DNA of 64,000 nucleotides from CAVSWN01 sp963770995. Its GTDB lineage: Bacteria > Acidobacteriota > Vicinamibacteria > Vicinamibacterales > CAVVIG01. Below the pieces are notes generated by a model. That model did not search any database. It was given only the letters and a program-made list of their open reading frames with translations, and was not told where the DNA came from. Positions 17,926-26,842 of this stretch are shown piece after piece. Numbering within the stretch: position 1 is the first letter of the stretch; each line of letters starts with the position of its first letter. The translations under genes were made by a program, and so were the position numbers. The stretch covers positions 5,146,001 to 5,210,000 of the forward strand of contig CAVYRS010000001.1 of NCBI GenBank assembly GCA_963770995.1, read 5' to 3'.

Positions 17926-19688
17926 AGCGAGGCCGCCCTCGGGCTGCCGGCCGCGGCCGTCGATGAAGACGCGCAGCCAGGCCTCGAGCATCGCCAGCGC
18001 CCAGAGCCGCTCGCCGACGCGGCGGCGTCGAATCTCGTTGGGCTCGTTGTGGCCCTGCCGCAGCTGCTCGACGAACTCGCACGCGAAAGAGACTTCTGCG
18101 GTCGCAGCGAGCCTCAGGTCCGAGCAGGTTCTCGATCAGCCGGGGCCAGCGGACCGAGCACCCAGTCGGTGATCGGCACGCTCATCCCGTACTTGCGCCG
18201 CCAGACGATCTCTCGCGGCAGGTGCCGCTGCAGCACCAGCTTGAGGATGTATTTCTCAGCGGCCCCGTGAAGCTTGAGCTGCGGCGGCAGGCGGAACGAC
18301 GCTTCGGCCAGCGCCGGTCGAACAGCGGCACGCGTAGGTCGAGCGCGTGCCGTTGGCCATCGCGCTCGGCCCGCGGCAGGATGTTCTGCGAGCCTTTGAG
18401 GGAGATGTCGGCCAGGCGCACGCGGTTGAGAAACGTAGTGGCCTGGTCTCCGCCGCAGGTACGGCGCCAGAAGCGCGCGCCGCTGGCCCGGTCCGCCGAC
18501 CTGCGCGCGGAATTGCGGCGTGTAGAGCTGGTCCTCCAGCCCGTAGAAGCGGTGGTACGAGCGCAGGTACAGCTCTTCGCGGCTGTCCTCGTCGTAGAGA
18601 TCGGCGTAGAGCTCGGCCGAGATCATCGGCTTGCTCGTCCAGCCGCCGAACAGCTGATCGCCGCCCTCGCCGTTGAAGACACGCTCGAGAAGCCGGCGTC
18701 GCGCGCCGCCCTGGCCGAGCAGGTACTGCGGCCCGGTCACTGGATCGCCGAACGGCAGATCGAGCTTCCACGACGAGATCCGGCAGGATGGCGGCGATGT
18801 CCTCGCCGCTCGACCGGCACGAACTCCAGCGGGATGCCCAGGTGCTCGGCGACGGCGCGGCCTGGGCGTTGCTCGACGCTCTGCCGTGCCGAAGTCCAGG
18901 CTGAACGCGCGGACCTGCACGCCGGCCTCGGTCAGCCAGAGCGCGACGCCGGAGGAGTCGATGCCGCCCGACAGGAAAAGCCGCCGTCTGGCGCTCGCCG
19001 TTCAGCCGCCGCGCGACGGCCTCTCGACAGCTGGAACGAATGAGCCTGACCGCCGTCCGCTGGTCTTCGAGCTGCGGGTCGAGTTCCTCGCGCAGCGTGA
19101 AGTAGGGCGTGGCCGCGAATTGGCCCTCGCGATACACACGGCGAGCTGCCCGGGCAGCAAGCGCCGGATTCCCGAATCGGCACGTCTTCGCCGGGAACGA
19201 ACGAGAACGTCAGGTACTTGTGGAGCGCGGCCGGATCGATCTCGACTGGCAGCCCGGGAACAGCGAGCAGCTGCTTCAGCTCGCTGGCGAAGTAGAAGAC
19301 GCCGCTGTGCTCGACGTAGTAGAGCGAGCGGACGCCGAACGGGTCGCGGATCAGCGTCAGACACCGGCGACGTGCCGTCCCACCAGGCGCCGGCGAAGGC
19401 GCCATCGAACGTGTCGAGGCCGTCCGAACCTGGCGTCAGCCGATCACGCAATGCCGCCGCCGGCGAGGCGACGGCGGCGCGAACGTCCCGGCGCAGGCAA
19501 CGAGATGATCGCCGTCGCGGTGAATGCCTGGCGATTTTCCCGGACGTCCACCCCACCAGCGATAGCCCAGCGACACACCGGGCAGCGACGCGGTATCGGA
19601 CGCATCGCCGCGGTAGTCGATGGCGGCGAGCATCGCGTCGATCGACTGCCGGATCTCCCGGGCCGACGAATCCGCAGATGCCGCTCAC
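17922..19688 (-). CDS. AsnB-like amide ligase, operon gene 3 (Cys1 position is Ser; frameshifts)
   Basis: About 588 residues with several one-base breaks. The GTG start at 19688 overlaps the decarboxylase stop. The N-terminus is (V/M)SGICGFVGPGDPAVD, matching the glutaminase start MCGIxGF except that the catalytic Cys is Ser and a Cys appears three residues on. Later parts: IRDPFGVRSLYYVEHSGVFY, FASELKQLLAVPGLPVEID, LTFSFVPGEDVP, the PP-loop (SGGIDSSGVALWL, across a break near 18970), VFNGEGGDQLFGGW, LHGAAEKYILKLVLQ and a typical AsnB end, RLWALAMLEAWLRVF. So this is a full asparagine-synthetase-like ligase whose glutaminase site is probably dead. The frame breaks look like assembly errors because conserved sequence continues through them. 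Confidence 0.75.
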
Positions 19689-20869
19689 ACGCGTGCGTTC
19701 AACTGCGTCGCGACCAGATCTTCGAAGGTCTCGCGTCGCGTGGTCAGGTGTGTCGTGCCCCGATGCAGCACGACCTCGGCCGGCCGCGGCCGATTGAGAA
19801 AATGACTCGACATCGCATACCCGTACGCGCCCACATCCCGCAGGATGAGCAGATCGCCGGGCGCCACGTCCGGGAGCCGGCACGATTTCGCGACGATGTC
19901 ACGCGTGTGCGTCGTGTTGCCGCACACGTCCGTCGGCTCGTCGAGAAGCGGTCCCCGAGGCCCAACCGCTTCGATTCGGTGGGTCGAGTGATACACGCTC
20001 TCGACGACAATGTTTCCCACCGTCGTATCGACGCCAATGTACCGGCGGCCACCGCGTCGCTTCACGGATATGACCGTCGTCAACAGGCATCCAGCTTCGG
20101 CCACCAGAATCCGGCCGGGCTCGAGCACGAGGCACAGGCGCTTCCCCACATCTGCCGACAGCTGCTCCATTCTCGATGAGATCTCGGCGCCGGCTTCGCG
20201 AAGCGGAAACGGTTTCGCGTCGTCTTCGTAGGCGACGCCGAATCCGCCGCCGATGTCGACGTATTCCAGATCCGGCAGGCTCCGGGCGCAGATCATGAGG
20301 CGGTCCAGCGCGTCCACAAAACGCGAGACCCGGCGCGTATTGGTTCCCGCGTACATATGCAGCCCGGTCAGCCGGATCGCCGCCGAGCGACACATCTCCA
20401 CGGCCTCCGACAGCTCCGCCGCGGCAATGCCGATCCGGTTTCTCGCTTCCTCGTCGTCGATGAGCAGGCGCAGGCCGACCTCGGATTTCGGCGCGCGTGC
20501 CGCGAAGTCGCGGAGCTGATCGAGGGAGTCCAGATTCATGCGGACGCGTCGCTCGAGCAGCCACGCGAAATCGTCGGCGTTCAAGTTTGTCCCGCTGTAG
20601 AGGATCCGGTCTCCGGGGACGCCGGCCCGCAGGGCGGCGTAGGCGTCGCCGGGCGTATTGGCATGAATGCCACAGCCCAACGCATGGAGCAGGCCGACGA
20701 TGTAGTGATTCTTGTTGCAGACGATGGCGTAGTGATGGTCGCTCGGAGCGTATGTGAACGCGGACCGAAAACCAGCGAACGCCGCCTCGATCGCGTCCGC
20801 GTCGTACACGTACAGAGGCGACCCGAATGCGGTGACCAATTCCGAAGCGCGAGCCGGGATCTGCATCAT
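19685..20869 (-). CDS. Fold-type III PLP-dependent decarboxylase, operon gene 2
   Basis: 394 residues, intact. It has the DapDC/ornithine-arginine decarboxylase layout: SPLYVYDADAIEAAF, the region holding the PLP lysine (YAIVCNKNHY, Lys about 53, in place of the usual AVKAN), GCGIHANTPGDAYAALRAG, LTGLHMYAGTN, YVDIGGGFGV (phosphate loop), LVLEPGRILVAEAG, PTDVCGNTTHTRD and the final DVGAYGYAMSSHFLNRPRP, supplying the second subunit's active-site residues. It should decarboxylate a basic or diacid amino acid, giving an amine. The substrate-defining residues cannot be judged here. Overlap with the genes on both sides (four bases each) shows tight co-transcription with the channel and the ligases. 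Confidence 0.85.
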   Translation of the reverse strand: MMQIPARASELVTAFGSPLYVYDADAIEAAFAGFRSAFTYAPSDHHYAIVCNKNHYIVGLLHALGCGIHANTPGDAYAALRAGVPGDRILYSGTNLNADDFAWLLERRVRMNLDSLDQLRDFAARAPKSEVGLRLLIDDEEARNRIGIAAAELSEAVEMCRSAAIRLTGLHMYAGTNTRRVSRFVDALDRLMICARSLPDLEYVDIGGGFGVAYEDDAKPFPLREAGAEISSRMEQLSADVGKRLCLVLEPGRILVAEAGCLLTTVISVKRRGGRRYIGVDTTVGNIVVESVYHSTHRIEAVGPRGPLLDEPTDVCGNTTHTRDIVAKSCRLPDVAPGDLLILRDVGAYGYAMSSHFLNRPRPAEVVLHRGTTHLTTRRETFEDLVATQLNARV

Positions 20870-22017
20870 GAGGTCACGGACGCTTTCAGTGCCGCGGCGG
20901 CGAACTGCTCGCTGGCAATGGCGATCGGCGAAATGGCGACCGCATCGCCGTGCTCGGACACATGAGCCGACAGCTCCGGAGAAACGACGCGCATCACCAC
21001 CGGGACATCCTGACTGCGCGCGCGCACCAGCAGGGCAATCTGAAAGTTCACGGCGTCTGCATCCGTCAGGCAGAGTACCGCGGCGGAATCCTCGACGTTC
21101 GCCAGCTGCAGGATATCCGCTCGTGCCGCGTCGGCCAGAATCACGTGATGACCGTCGGAGCGCAGCGCTTCGACATTCTTGTTGTCCGCGTCACGCTCGA
21201 TGATGACGACCCGCTGTCCGCTCTCCTGCAGACGCTGGGCAACGCGAGTCCCGATGTTGCCACCTCCGGCAATCACGATGTGACCACTGCCACGGACGCG
21301 CACCCGGCCGCGCAGCTGGTCGAGCCGCCGTCCGACCACCCAGTCCGTGAACAACCCGAACAAGACAGCAAGAAACGCCGCTCCCGAGAACATCAATATC
21401 ATGCCGACGACCTTGACGAGAGTGGACCGTTCTCGAAGCGCGATGTCGCCATAGCCCACCGTCGTGACGGTCGTCCAGACGAAGTACATCGAGTCAACGT
21501 AGGACAGCTGCAGCGCCGTCGAAAAGAACAGCGTGAACAGAACGAGAATCGCGACGAAACCGGCGACGGCGGAAACGACGACCCGGTCGAGCCGGCGGAG
21601 ACGGCGAGCGCCGGCCATTGATGTCTGTGATTGCCGCGGCGCAGCACCCGATCCGCGACGGGCCATCGCGCTGAGCGTGGCCTCGAAGAACGCGGGGGCC
21701 ACCAGCGCTGACACGCTCAAAATGGCGACGCCGCCGAGGGTTGATCGGATGTGGGCGGCCAGGGCGTGGTCGAACACCCGGATCACGATCGGCAAATCCG
21801 ATCGCAACCGTCTGGCCGTCAAGGCCAGATCCACGTTCTCCGGGTCGTCGTCGGCCGCGATGACGAGGACCGCCGCCAGATCGAAGCTGTCTCCGGCGAC
21901 GTCTGCGTTCGCAGCGGGCGGCAGCCGGCGGACAGAGCACCCGGCCAGCACGAGCCGTCGCTCGATGGCCGCGGACAGCCGGTCGTCTCCGCACAGCACC
22001 ACTTGACGCGCGTTCAT
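20866..22017 (-). CDS. TrkA-type potassium channel, operon gene 1
   Basis: 383 residues. An N-terminal Rossmann-like domain (VVLCGDDRLSAAIERRLVLAG) is followed by a two-helix pore with selectivity filter TVGYGD at residues 186-191 (SMYFVWTTVTTVGYGDIAL), then a TrkA-N/RCK nucleotide-binding domain (HIVIAGGGNIGTRVAQRL; later VVIIERDADN). It would be a K+-selective channel of the inner membrane gated by a ligand or nucleotide. It is the first gene of the operon, and the next ATG overlaps its stop. Upstream it faces the DUF1028 gene divergently, with 104 bases between the two starts. K+ channels also accompany polyamine/amidoligase gene sets in other bacteria. Confidence 0.85.
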   Translation of the reverse strand: MNARQVVLCGDDRLSAAIERRLVLAGCSVRRLPPAANADVAGDSFDLAAVLVIAADDDPENVDLALTARRLRSDLPIVIRVFDHALAAHIRSTLGGVAILSVSALVAPAFFEATLSAMARRGSGAAPRQSQTSMAGARRLRRLDRVVVSAVAGFVAILVLFTLFFSTALQLSYVDSMYFVWTTVTTVGYGDIALRERSTLVKVVGMILMFSGAAFLAVLFGLFTDWVVGRRLDQLRGRVRVRGSGHIVIAGGGNIGTRVAQRLQESGQRVVIIERDADNKNVEALRSDGHHVILADAARADILQLANVEDSAAVLCLTDADAVNFQIALLVRARSQDVPVVMRVVSPELSAHVSEHGDAVAISPIAIASEQFAAAALKASVTS

Positions 22018-22121
22018 CGCCGGGCCTCAGTGTAGCGGCGCCATGGCATGCCGTCACAGTTCGATTTCGACATCCAGTTTCTTCGGGCATAATGCTCGAA
22101 CGTTTCGGCAGAGGAGGATCA

Positions 22122-23264
22122 ATGGCACGGCGTTTCATCCTCGCTGGGATCATCGCAGGCGCGGCGGTTTTCGGACCCTGGCCCGCGTTCGCCCAGCAGC
22201 GCGCTGCGGACGGCGTCGTCATCAACGACGACGGTCAGCCGCAGTACTCCACCTTCTCGCTGTGCGCGATCGATCCGGCGACCGGCCAGTCCGGCGCGGC
22301 GGTGACGACGCGCGTGCCGTTTGTCGGACGGGCGGTGCCGTGGGTCCGAGCGGGAGTTGGCGCGGTGTGCACGCAGGCGTCGACCATGGTCGAGTACGGG
22401 ACGCGCGGCCTCGATCTGCTGGCGAAGGGTGTGGAGCCGCAAGCGGTGCTCGCGCAGCTCCTGGCGGACGACAACGCGCGCGAATCGCGTCAGGTGGGCG
22501 TCATCGACATGAAAGGCCGCGCCGCGGCGCATACGGGGAAGCAGAACGGCAATTGGGCGGGCAGCAAGCAGGGGCGCAATTACACCGTGCAGGCCAACAT
22601 CATGGTCGGGCCCGAGGTCGTCGACGCGGTGGCGGCGACGTTCGAATCCACGGAAGGCACGGGATGGCCCTTGGCCGAGCGGATGATTCTGTCGCTCGAG
22701 GCGGGCTATGCCAAGGGCGGCGATCGCCGCTGGGGAAACCTGCAGTCGGCCGCGATCAAGATTGCCGATCCGAACGATCCGGGCCGCGGGAACGATTACA
22801 TCGCGCTCGCGATCGAAGTGGGCGAGCACGCCGATCCCGTCGGCGAGGTGAAGCGGATCTACTACACGACCGGCAGGCGCCTCGGTTATCGCAGCTTCTC
22901 GCAAGTGGACGGCGCGGATGTGATCGAGCTGAAACGGATGCTGCATGCGCTCGGGTACTGGCGCGCGTCGCTTGCGGCGTTCCCCGATCCGCCGCCGCCG
23001 ACCAACACGCGGCGGATGCAGGACCTCAGGCGGGCGAGCCCGGCGGAATACGACACGATCGTCGAAGAATCGCGGCGCGCATCGACGGCGTACTCGCGCG
23101 ACTACGCGCAGTACGACGCGGAAACGATCGCGGCGGTGGACAAGTTCCGCGCCGACAAGAATCTCAACTACCAGGGCAATCCGGCCGGGCTGGTCGACGC
23201 GCGGTTCGTGGACGCGCTGCGCGCCGCGTATCTCGACAAGAAGCGCGCCGCGCCGAAGAAATGA
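22122..23264 (+). CDS. DUF1028 protein with C-terminal peptidoglycan-binding-like domain
   Basis: 380 residues from the ATG at 22122, preceded by GAGGAGG. A signal peptide (FILAGIIAGAAVFGPWPAFAQQ) leads into the DUF1028 domain, an Ntn-hydrolase-like fold: YSTFSLCAIDPATGQSGAAV, VGAVCTQASTMVEYG, GVIDMKGRAAAHTGKQN, TVQANIMVG and AERMILSLEAGYAKGGDRRWG. A C-terminal segment (VIELKRMLHALGYW ... YDAETIAAVDKFRADKNL) matches the PG_binding_1 pattern. Function unknown; export to the periplasm is likely. A second DUF1028 gene without this extension is at 25207. The next gene overlaps by four bases. Confidence 0.85.
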   Translation: MARRFILAGIIAGAAVFGPWPAFAQQRAADGVVINDDGQPQYSTFSLCAIDPATGQSGAAVTTRVPFVGRAVPWVRAGVGAVCTQASTMVEYGTRGLDLLAKGVEPQAVLAQLLADDNARESRQVGVIDMKGRAAAHTGKQNGNWAGSKQGRNYTVQANIMVGPEVVDAVAATFESTEGTGWPLAERMILSLEAGYAKGGDRRWGNLQSAAIKIADPNDPGRGNDYIALAIEVGEHADPVGEVKRIYYTTGRRLGYRSFSQVDGADVIELKRMLHALGYWRASLAAFPDPPPPTNTRRMQDLRRASPAEYDTIVEESRRASTAYSRDYAQYDAETIAAVDKFRADKNLNYQGNPAGLVDARFVDALRAAYLDKKRAAPKK

Positions 23265-23806
23265 CGACCTACATCGGGCTGCTGAGAGCGATCAACCTCG
23301 CGGGGCGGAACCGCGTGGGGATGGCCGATCTGCGGGACATGCTGTCGGCGCTGGGATTCGACGAGCCTCGTTCGCTGCTGCAGAGCGGCAACGTGCTGTT
23401 TCGGTGCCGGCCGCGGGCCGCGGCGCCCTTGGAGCGGCTGCTGGAAGCCGAGCTGCGCACGCGGCTGAAGGTCGAGACCGATTTCATGGTACGCACGGCG
23501 GAGGAGTGGCACGCGATCGTCGAGCGCAATCCGTTCCCCAGGGAAGCAGCGCGCGATCCAGGCCATCTCCTCCTGTTTTGCCTGAAGGACGCGCCGGATG
23601 CCGCGAGCGTCAAAGCTCTGCAGGCGGCGATCAAGGGGCCCGAGGTCGTCCGCGCGGACGGCCGGCAGGCCTACATCACGTTTCCCGACGGGGTCGGACA
23701 CTCGAAGCTGACGAGTGCCCTCATCGAGAAAAAGCTCGGGACGCGCGGCACCGGTCGCAACTGGAACACCGTCCTGAAACTCCACGCGTTGGCCGCCACG
23801 CCGTAG
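23261..23806 (+). CDS. DUF1697 protein
   Basis: 181 residues from an ATG overlapping the preceding stop. It has the DUF1697 signature: TYIGLLRAINLAGRNRVGMADLRDML, LLQSGNVLFR, a middle FMVRTAEEWHAIVERNPFP, and the end LEKKLGTRGTGRNWNTVLKL-type motif (here IEKKLGTRGTGRNWNTVLKL). These small cytoplasmic alpha/beta proteins are widespread and uncharacterised. Co-transcription with DUF1028 is likely from the ATGA overlap, but functionally the two have no known link. Confidence 0.85.
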   Translation: MTTYIGLLRAINLAGRNRVGMADLRDMLSALGFDEPRSLLQSGNVLFRCRPRAAAPLERLLEAELRTRLKVETDFMVRTAEEWHAIVERNPFPREAARDPGHLLLFCLKDAPDAASVKALQAAIKGPEVVRADGRQAYITFPDGVGHSKLTSALIEKKLGTRGTGRNWNTVLKLHALAATP

Positions 23807-23882
23807 CTCATCCAGTGTCGCCCGAGCGAAGGCGGTGCTTGCCGCGCCGTAGCTCGTTCCAGTGTCGCCCGAGCGAAGGCGG
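23799..23882 (+). repeat. Two direct repeats of about 36 bp
   Basis: The sequence CGCCGTAGCTC, two or three variable bases, then CCAGTGTCGCCCGAGCG and AAGGCGG, occurs at 23799-23834 and again at 23845-23882. The first copy overlaps the DUF1697 stop codon. It ends 38 bases before the next start codon. Confidence 0.7.
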
Positions 23883-23920
23883 GAGTATCATTCTCGCCTG
23901 ACCTTTTTAGGAGGACCCTC

Positions 23921-24556
23921 ATGAAACGTCATCTTTCGACCGTCGCTCTCATGCTCATGGCGGCCGCGTCGCTCGCGGCCCAGTCGGCGCCGGCAGGCTG
24001 GAAGCAGCGAGTCGATCGCAGCACCAGCGCGTCGGATCCGGACGCGGCCGGCACCATCAAGTTCGTGACGATGGGCCCGGGCTTTCATGCCACCAATCCC
24101 CAGGCCGCCGTGTACTGGAATCCCGCGAACCGGGGGACGGGGACCTACACGCTCAAGGGCTCGTTCGTGCTGCAGAAGCCGAGCGGCCACACGAACTACT
24201 ACGGTCTCGTGTTCGGCGGTGACCAGCTCGAGGGCGCGGCCCAGAGCTACACGTACTTCCTCGTCGCGCAGGACGGCACCTGGATCGTGAAGCGCCGCGA
24301 CGGCGATGTCGCCAAGGATGTCCTGCCGAAGGGGACGAACGAAGCGGTCAAGAAGCCGGACGCCAGCGGCAAGTCCACCAACGCCCTCGAAGTGCGCGTT
24401 GCGGCCGACAAGATCGACTACGTCGTCAACGGTACGGTCGTCGGATCGTCGCCGAAGACCGCCGTGGCCAGAACGGACGGCCTCACAGGGATCCGCGTCA
24501 ACCATCAGCTTGAAGTCCACATCGACGGTTTCGGGGTCACGAAGTCGTCGTCGTAG
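23921..24556 (+). CDS. Secreted LamG/DUF1080-like protein
   Basis: 211 residues with signal peptide (LSTVALMLMAAASLAAQSAPA). The mature part resembles the concanavalin-like fold of DUF1080 proteins: GPGFHATNPQAAVYWNPAN, GTYTLKGSFVLQKP, YYGLVFGGDQLEG, TYFLVAQDGTWIVKRRDGD, NALEVRVAADKIDYVVNGTVV and VHIDGFGVTKSSS. The last two stretches are the typical closing strands. It might bind a carbohydrate or act as a sugar hydrolase accessory, but no catalytic residues can be named. A Shine-Dalgarno GGAGG lies ten bases before the ATG. Confidence 0.7.
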   Translation: MKRHLSTVALMLMAAASLAAQSAPAGWKQRVDRSTSASDPDAAGTIKFVTMGPGFHATNPQAAVYWNPANRGTGTYTLKGSFVLQKPSGHTNYYGLVFGGDQLEGAAQSYTYFLVAQDGTWIVKRRDGDVAKDVLPKGTNEAVKKPDASGKSTNALEVRVAADKIDYVVNGTVVGSSPKTAVARTDGLTGIRVNHQLEVHIDGFGVTKSSS

Positions 24557-24560
24557 GGAC

Positions 24561-25016
24561 GTGCACCGCACGAGGCGAGACGGGCGGAGCCGCCTCGATC
24601 GTTTGCTGATCGAGGCGCGCTCGCGGCTGTCTCGCCTTCGTCCGCGCCAGGCGGCGAAGGCGGTTGACGCCGGCGCGCGGCTCATCGACATCCGTCCTGA
24701 ATACCAGCGCCGCGCCGACGGCGAGATCCCCGGCGCGATCGTCATCGAGCGCAACCAGCTCGAATGGCGTCTCCATCCTGGAAGCCACGACCGGATTCCC
24801 GAAGCCTCCGACACGAACGTCGCGTGGATCGTGATCTGCGACCAGGGCTACGCCTCGTCTCTGGCTGCCGCAACGCTTCGGCAGATCGGATTGCGACGGG
24901 CGACGGACGTCATCGGCGGGTTCCAGGCCTGGCGCAAGGCGATGCTTCCAGTGCGCACTCGCGCACCGCTGACGAAACCCAGACTTGCAGCGGGCGACGA
25001 TCGCTCTACAATCTGA
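24561..25016 (+). CDS. Rhodanese-domain protein
   Basis: 151 residues from a GTG at 24561. The rhodanese pattern is clear: AVDAGARLIDIRPEYQRRADGEIPGAIVI, ERNQLEWRL, the active-site loop WIVICDQGYASSLAAATL with its cysteine, and DVIGGFQAWRKAM. The cysteine would carry a persulfide in sulfur transfer. The N-terminal 35 residues are Arg-rich and could be an extension or, if the true start is inside, non-coding. It follows the DUF1080-like gene by four bases. Confidence 0.8.
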   Translation: MHRTRRDGRSRLDRLLIEARSRLSRLRPRQAAKAVDAGARLIDIRPEYQRRADGEIPGAIVIERNQLEWRLHPGSHDRIPEASDTNVAWIVICDQGYASSLAAATLRQIGLRRATDVIGGFQAWRKAMLPVRTRAPLTKPRLAAGDDRSTI

Positions 25017-25050
25017 GCGCCTGGCAGGTTGCTGAAAAAGCCGGCAACCT

Positions 25051-25169
25051 GAAGTTAGAAGTTAGAAGTCAGAAGTCAGAAGTCAGAAAAGAGATGGTAG
25101 AAGCAAGAACTTTCGATTCTGGCCGGAATTCTCCGAGGTTCTAACTTCTGACTTCCAACTTCTGAGTTC
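25051..25169. repeat. 7-bp tandem repeat AAGTYAG with inverted copy
   Basis: Five units of AAGTTAG/AAGTCAG run from 25052 to 25086. The reverse complement (CTAACTTCTGACTTCCAACTTCTGA) follows at 25141-25165, so the two arms could form a long hairpin. The stretch 25017-25206 has no gene. Confidence 0.8.
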
Positions 25170-25206
25170 AGGCTGCGTTGTTCGGCAGCCTGTAGACGGG
25201 GGCCTC

Positions 25207-26050
25207 ATGAACAGAATCGTCGGGTGTCTCGCACTGGTCCTGGCGTTGCCGGCGCATGCGTTCGCGACGTGGTCGGTTGTCGCTGTCGATCGAAGCACCG
25301 GCAGGGTCGTCGATCGCGTCGGCCACCTGCGTCAACGGCGACGACGATTTCCTGAAGGGCGTGCAGGCCGTCGTCGTGCCGGGCAAAGGCGTGGCGGCGT
25401 GTCAGGCGGCCGTCGACCAGACGCACCAGAATCAGATGCTGGTCTTCCAGGAACTGCAGAAGGGCACCGATCCGAAACAGATCATCGAGATGCTCAGCGC
25501 AGGATCCGGCGTTCCAGAGCCGCCAGTTCGGCATCGTCGATCTGCAGGGCCGGCGCGCGGGGCATTCGGGGTTGACCAACGGCTACGTGTCGCAGGACAT
25601 GCAGGGTCAGGTGCCGGGGACGCGAGATCTTCTATTCGATTCAGGGCAACATCCTCCGCCCTGGTCAGGTCGTGCCGAACGCCGTGCAGGCGTTCGTGCA
25701 GGCGAAGGGCGCGATCACCGATCGCGTGATGGCCGCGATGGAAGCCGCGGACGGATCGGGCGGCGACAGCCGCTGCACCTGCCCGCCCTGGCCGACCGAC
25801 GGGGCGATGCCGAAGATCCCGTGCGACGGCAAGACCTCGCACGTCGCCTACATCCTGATGGCCGAGAAAGCCGACACCAACGGCGATTCGCACAACAACG
25901 GCAAGTACACGATGTACATCAACGTGTCGCAGCCCGGACGCGGATCACGGCCGAACGGCGATCAAGGAGGGCGAGAATCTGAATCCCGTGAAGACGCTTC
26001 GCATGCGCTACGACGCGTGGCGCAAGACGCAGCCGGCGTCGTTCAGATAG
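25207..26050 (+). CDS. DUF1028 protein, second copy (several frameshifts)
   Basis: About 280 residues after repair of five or so one-base breaks. Start ATG at 25207 (MNRIVGCLALVLALPAHAFATWSVVAVD: signal peptide then the DUF1028 start). Fragments in successive frames follow in the right order: IASATCVNGDDDFLKGV, VVVPGKGVAACQAAVDQTHQ, KGTDPKQIIEMLSA, FGIVDLQGRRAGHSGLTNG, VPNAVQAFVQAKGAITDRVMAAME, CDGKTSHVAYILMAEKADTNG, and the end NPVKTLRMRYDAWRKTQPA before the TAG at 26048. Exported protein of unknown function, paralogous to 22122-23264 but without the C-terminal extension. Breaks are probably sequencing errors. Confidence 0.7.
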
Positions 26051-26053
26051 GCG

Positions 26054-26721
26054 ATGGCAACGATGCAAGAGTCGTTGTTCGTTCTGCGTTTCTGTTGCGC
26101 TGTTCGTGGCCGCATCCGACCTGCTCGACGTACGCGCAGCCGCCGCCGCAACGCAACTCCGGCCGGGCAGCCGCCGGCGGGCGGCCGCGGCGGCGGCGGG
26201 CGCGGTGGGCGCGGCGGCATTGCAGGTGATGACGCTGACGACGACGCGCGTGGCCCGACGGCGGGACAGATCCCGGCGAAATACACGCAGGCCGGCGACC
26301 AGGTGTCGCCGCCGCTGGCGTGGAGCAACGTGCCGGACAACACCGCGAGCGTTCGTGCTGATCGTGCACGACGTCGACGCAGCGATTGGCAACGGCACCG
26401 ACGACATCCTGCACTGGATGCTGTGGAACATTCCGGGAGCGACGCGAAGTCTGGCCGAGGGCGTGCCGCAGAGCACACAGCTCGCCGACGGCACGCGGCA
26501 GATCAGCGCCAGCGGTCCGTACTATCGAGGTCCCGGCGCCCCGGCCGCGTGGTCCGGCGCATCACTACGTGTTCGAGCTGTACGCGCTCGACGCGCCGCT
26601 CGACGTGCCCGCGGTCGGCGCGTCGCCGCCGCAGACGCGCGCCGCCGTGGTGGCCGCGATGGCCGGACACGTCCGCGGCAAGGCGGTCTACATCGGACTG
26701 TTCAAACGCCCCTCCACCTAG
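26054..26721 (+). CDS. YbhB/YbcL family (Raf kinase inhibitor-like) protein, exported, frameshifts
   Basis: Roughly 220 residues read across three frames, starting at the ATG at 26054. After a poorly resolved N-terminus and a Gly/Arg-rich linker (GGRGGGGRGGRGG), the PEBP fold is clear: IPAKYTQAGDQVSPPLAW, FVLIVHDVDAA, ILHWMLWNIPG, the GPYYRGPGAP loop, HHYVFELYALDAPLDVP and AMAGHVRGKAVYIGLFKR at the end. The family binds anions in a small pocket; in bacteria its role is not known. It begins four bases after the DUF1028 stop and may be co-transcribed with it. Confidence 0.7.
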
Positions 26722-26741
26722 GATCGTGTCCGAGAAATGAG

Positions 26742-26818
26742 CGACACGCTCCTAGTAGGCCGGCTTCGCCGGCACGAGCGCCAGTCCCGCGCGCGGAGCG
26801 CGCCTACGAGGAGCCCGT
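26742..26818 (+). repeat. Copy 2 of a dispersed palindromic intergenic element
   Basis: GACACGCTCCTAGTAGGC, then the perfect hairpin GCCGGC-TTC-GCCGGC (26759-26773), then GCGCGCGGAGCGCGCCTAC and GAGGAGCCCG. The outer parts GCTCCTAGTAGGC and GCCTACGAGGAGC are themselves inverted. It matches the minus strand of 8296-8396 block for block. Confidence 0.65.
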
Positions 26819-26842
26819 TCATTCCTCGGACGGGCTCCTAGC

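Noticed and set aside
15107..18082. A single open frame of 991 codons covering the last two operon genes.
   Set aside because: The part above 16726 is a mixture of real segments of the upstream gene in the wrong frame and shadow sequence; the protein-like ligase begins at the GTG at 16726.
15107..22017. Lasso-peptide gene cluster, because of AsnB-like ligases without the glutaminase cysteine.
   Set aside because: No precursor peptide, no transglutaminase-like protease, no PqqD-like protein and no exporter are present; the ion channel and the decarboxylase do not fit.
15107..22017. Exosortase-A associated cluster (has amidotransferases and a PLP decarboxylase).
   Set aside because: No exosortase, glycosyltransferase or polysaccharide genes lie nearby.
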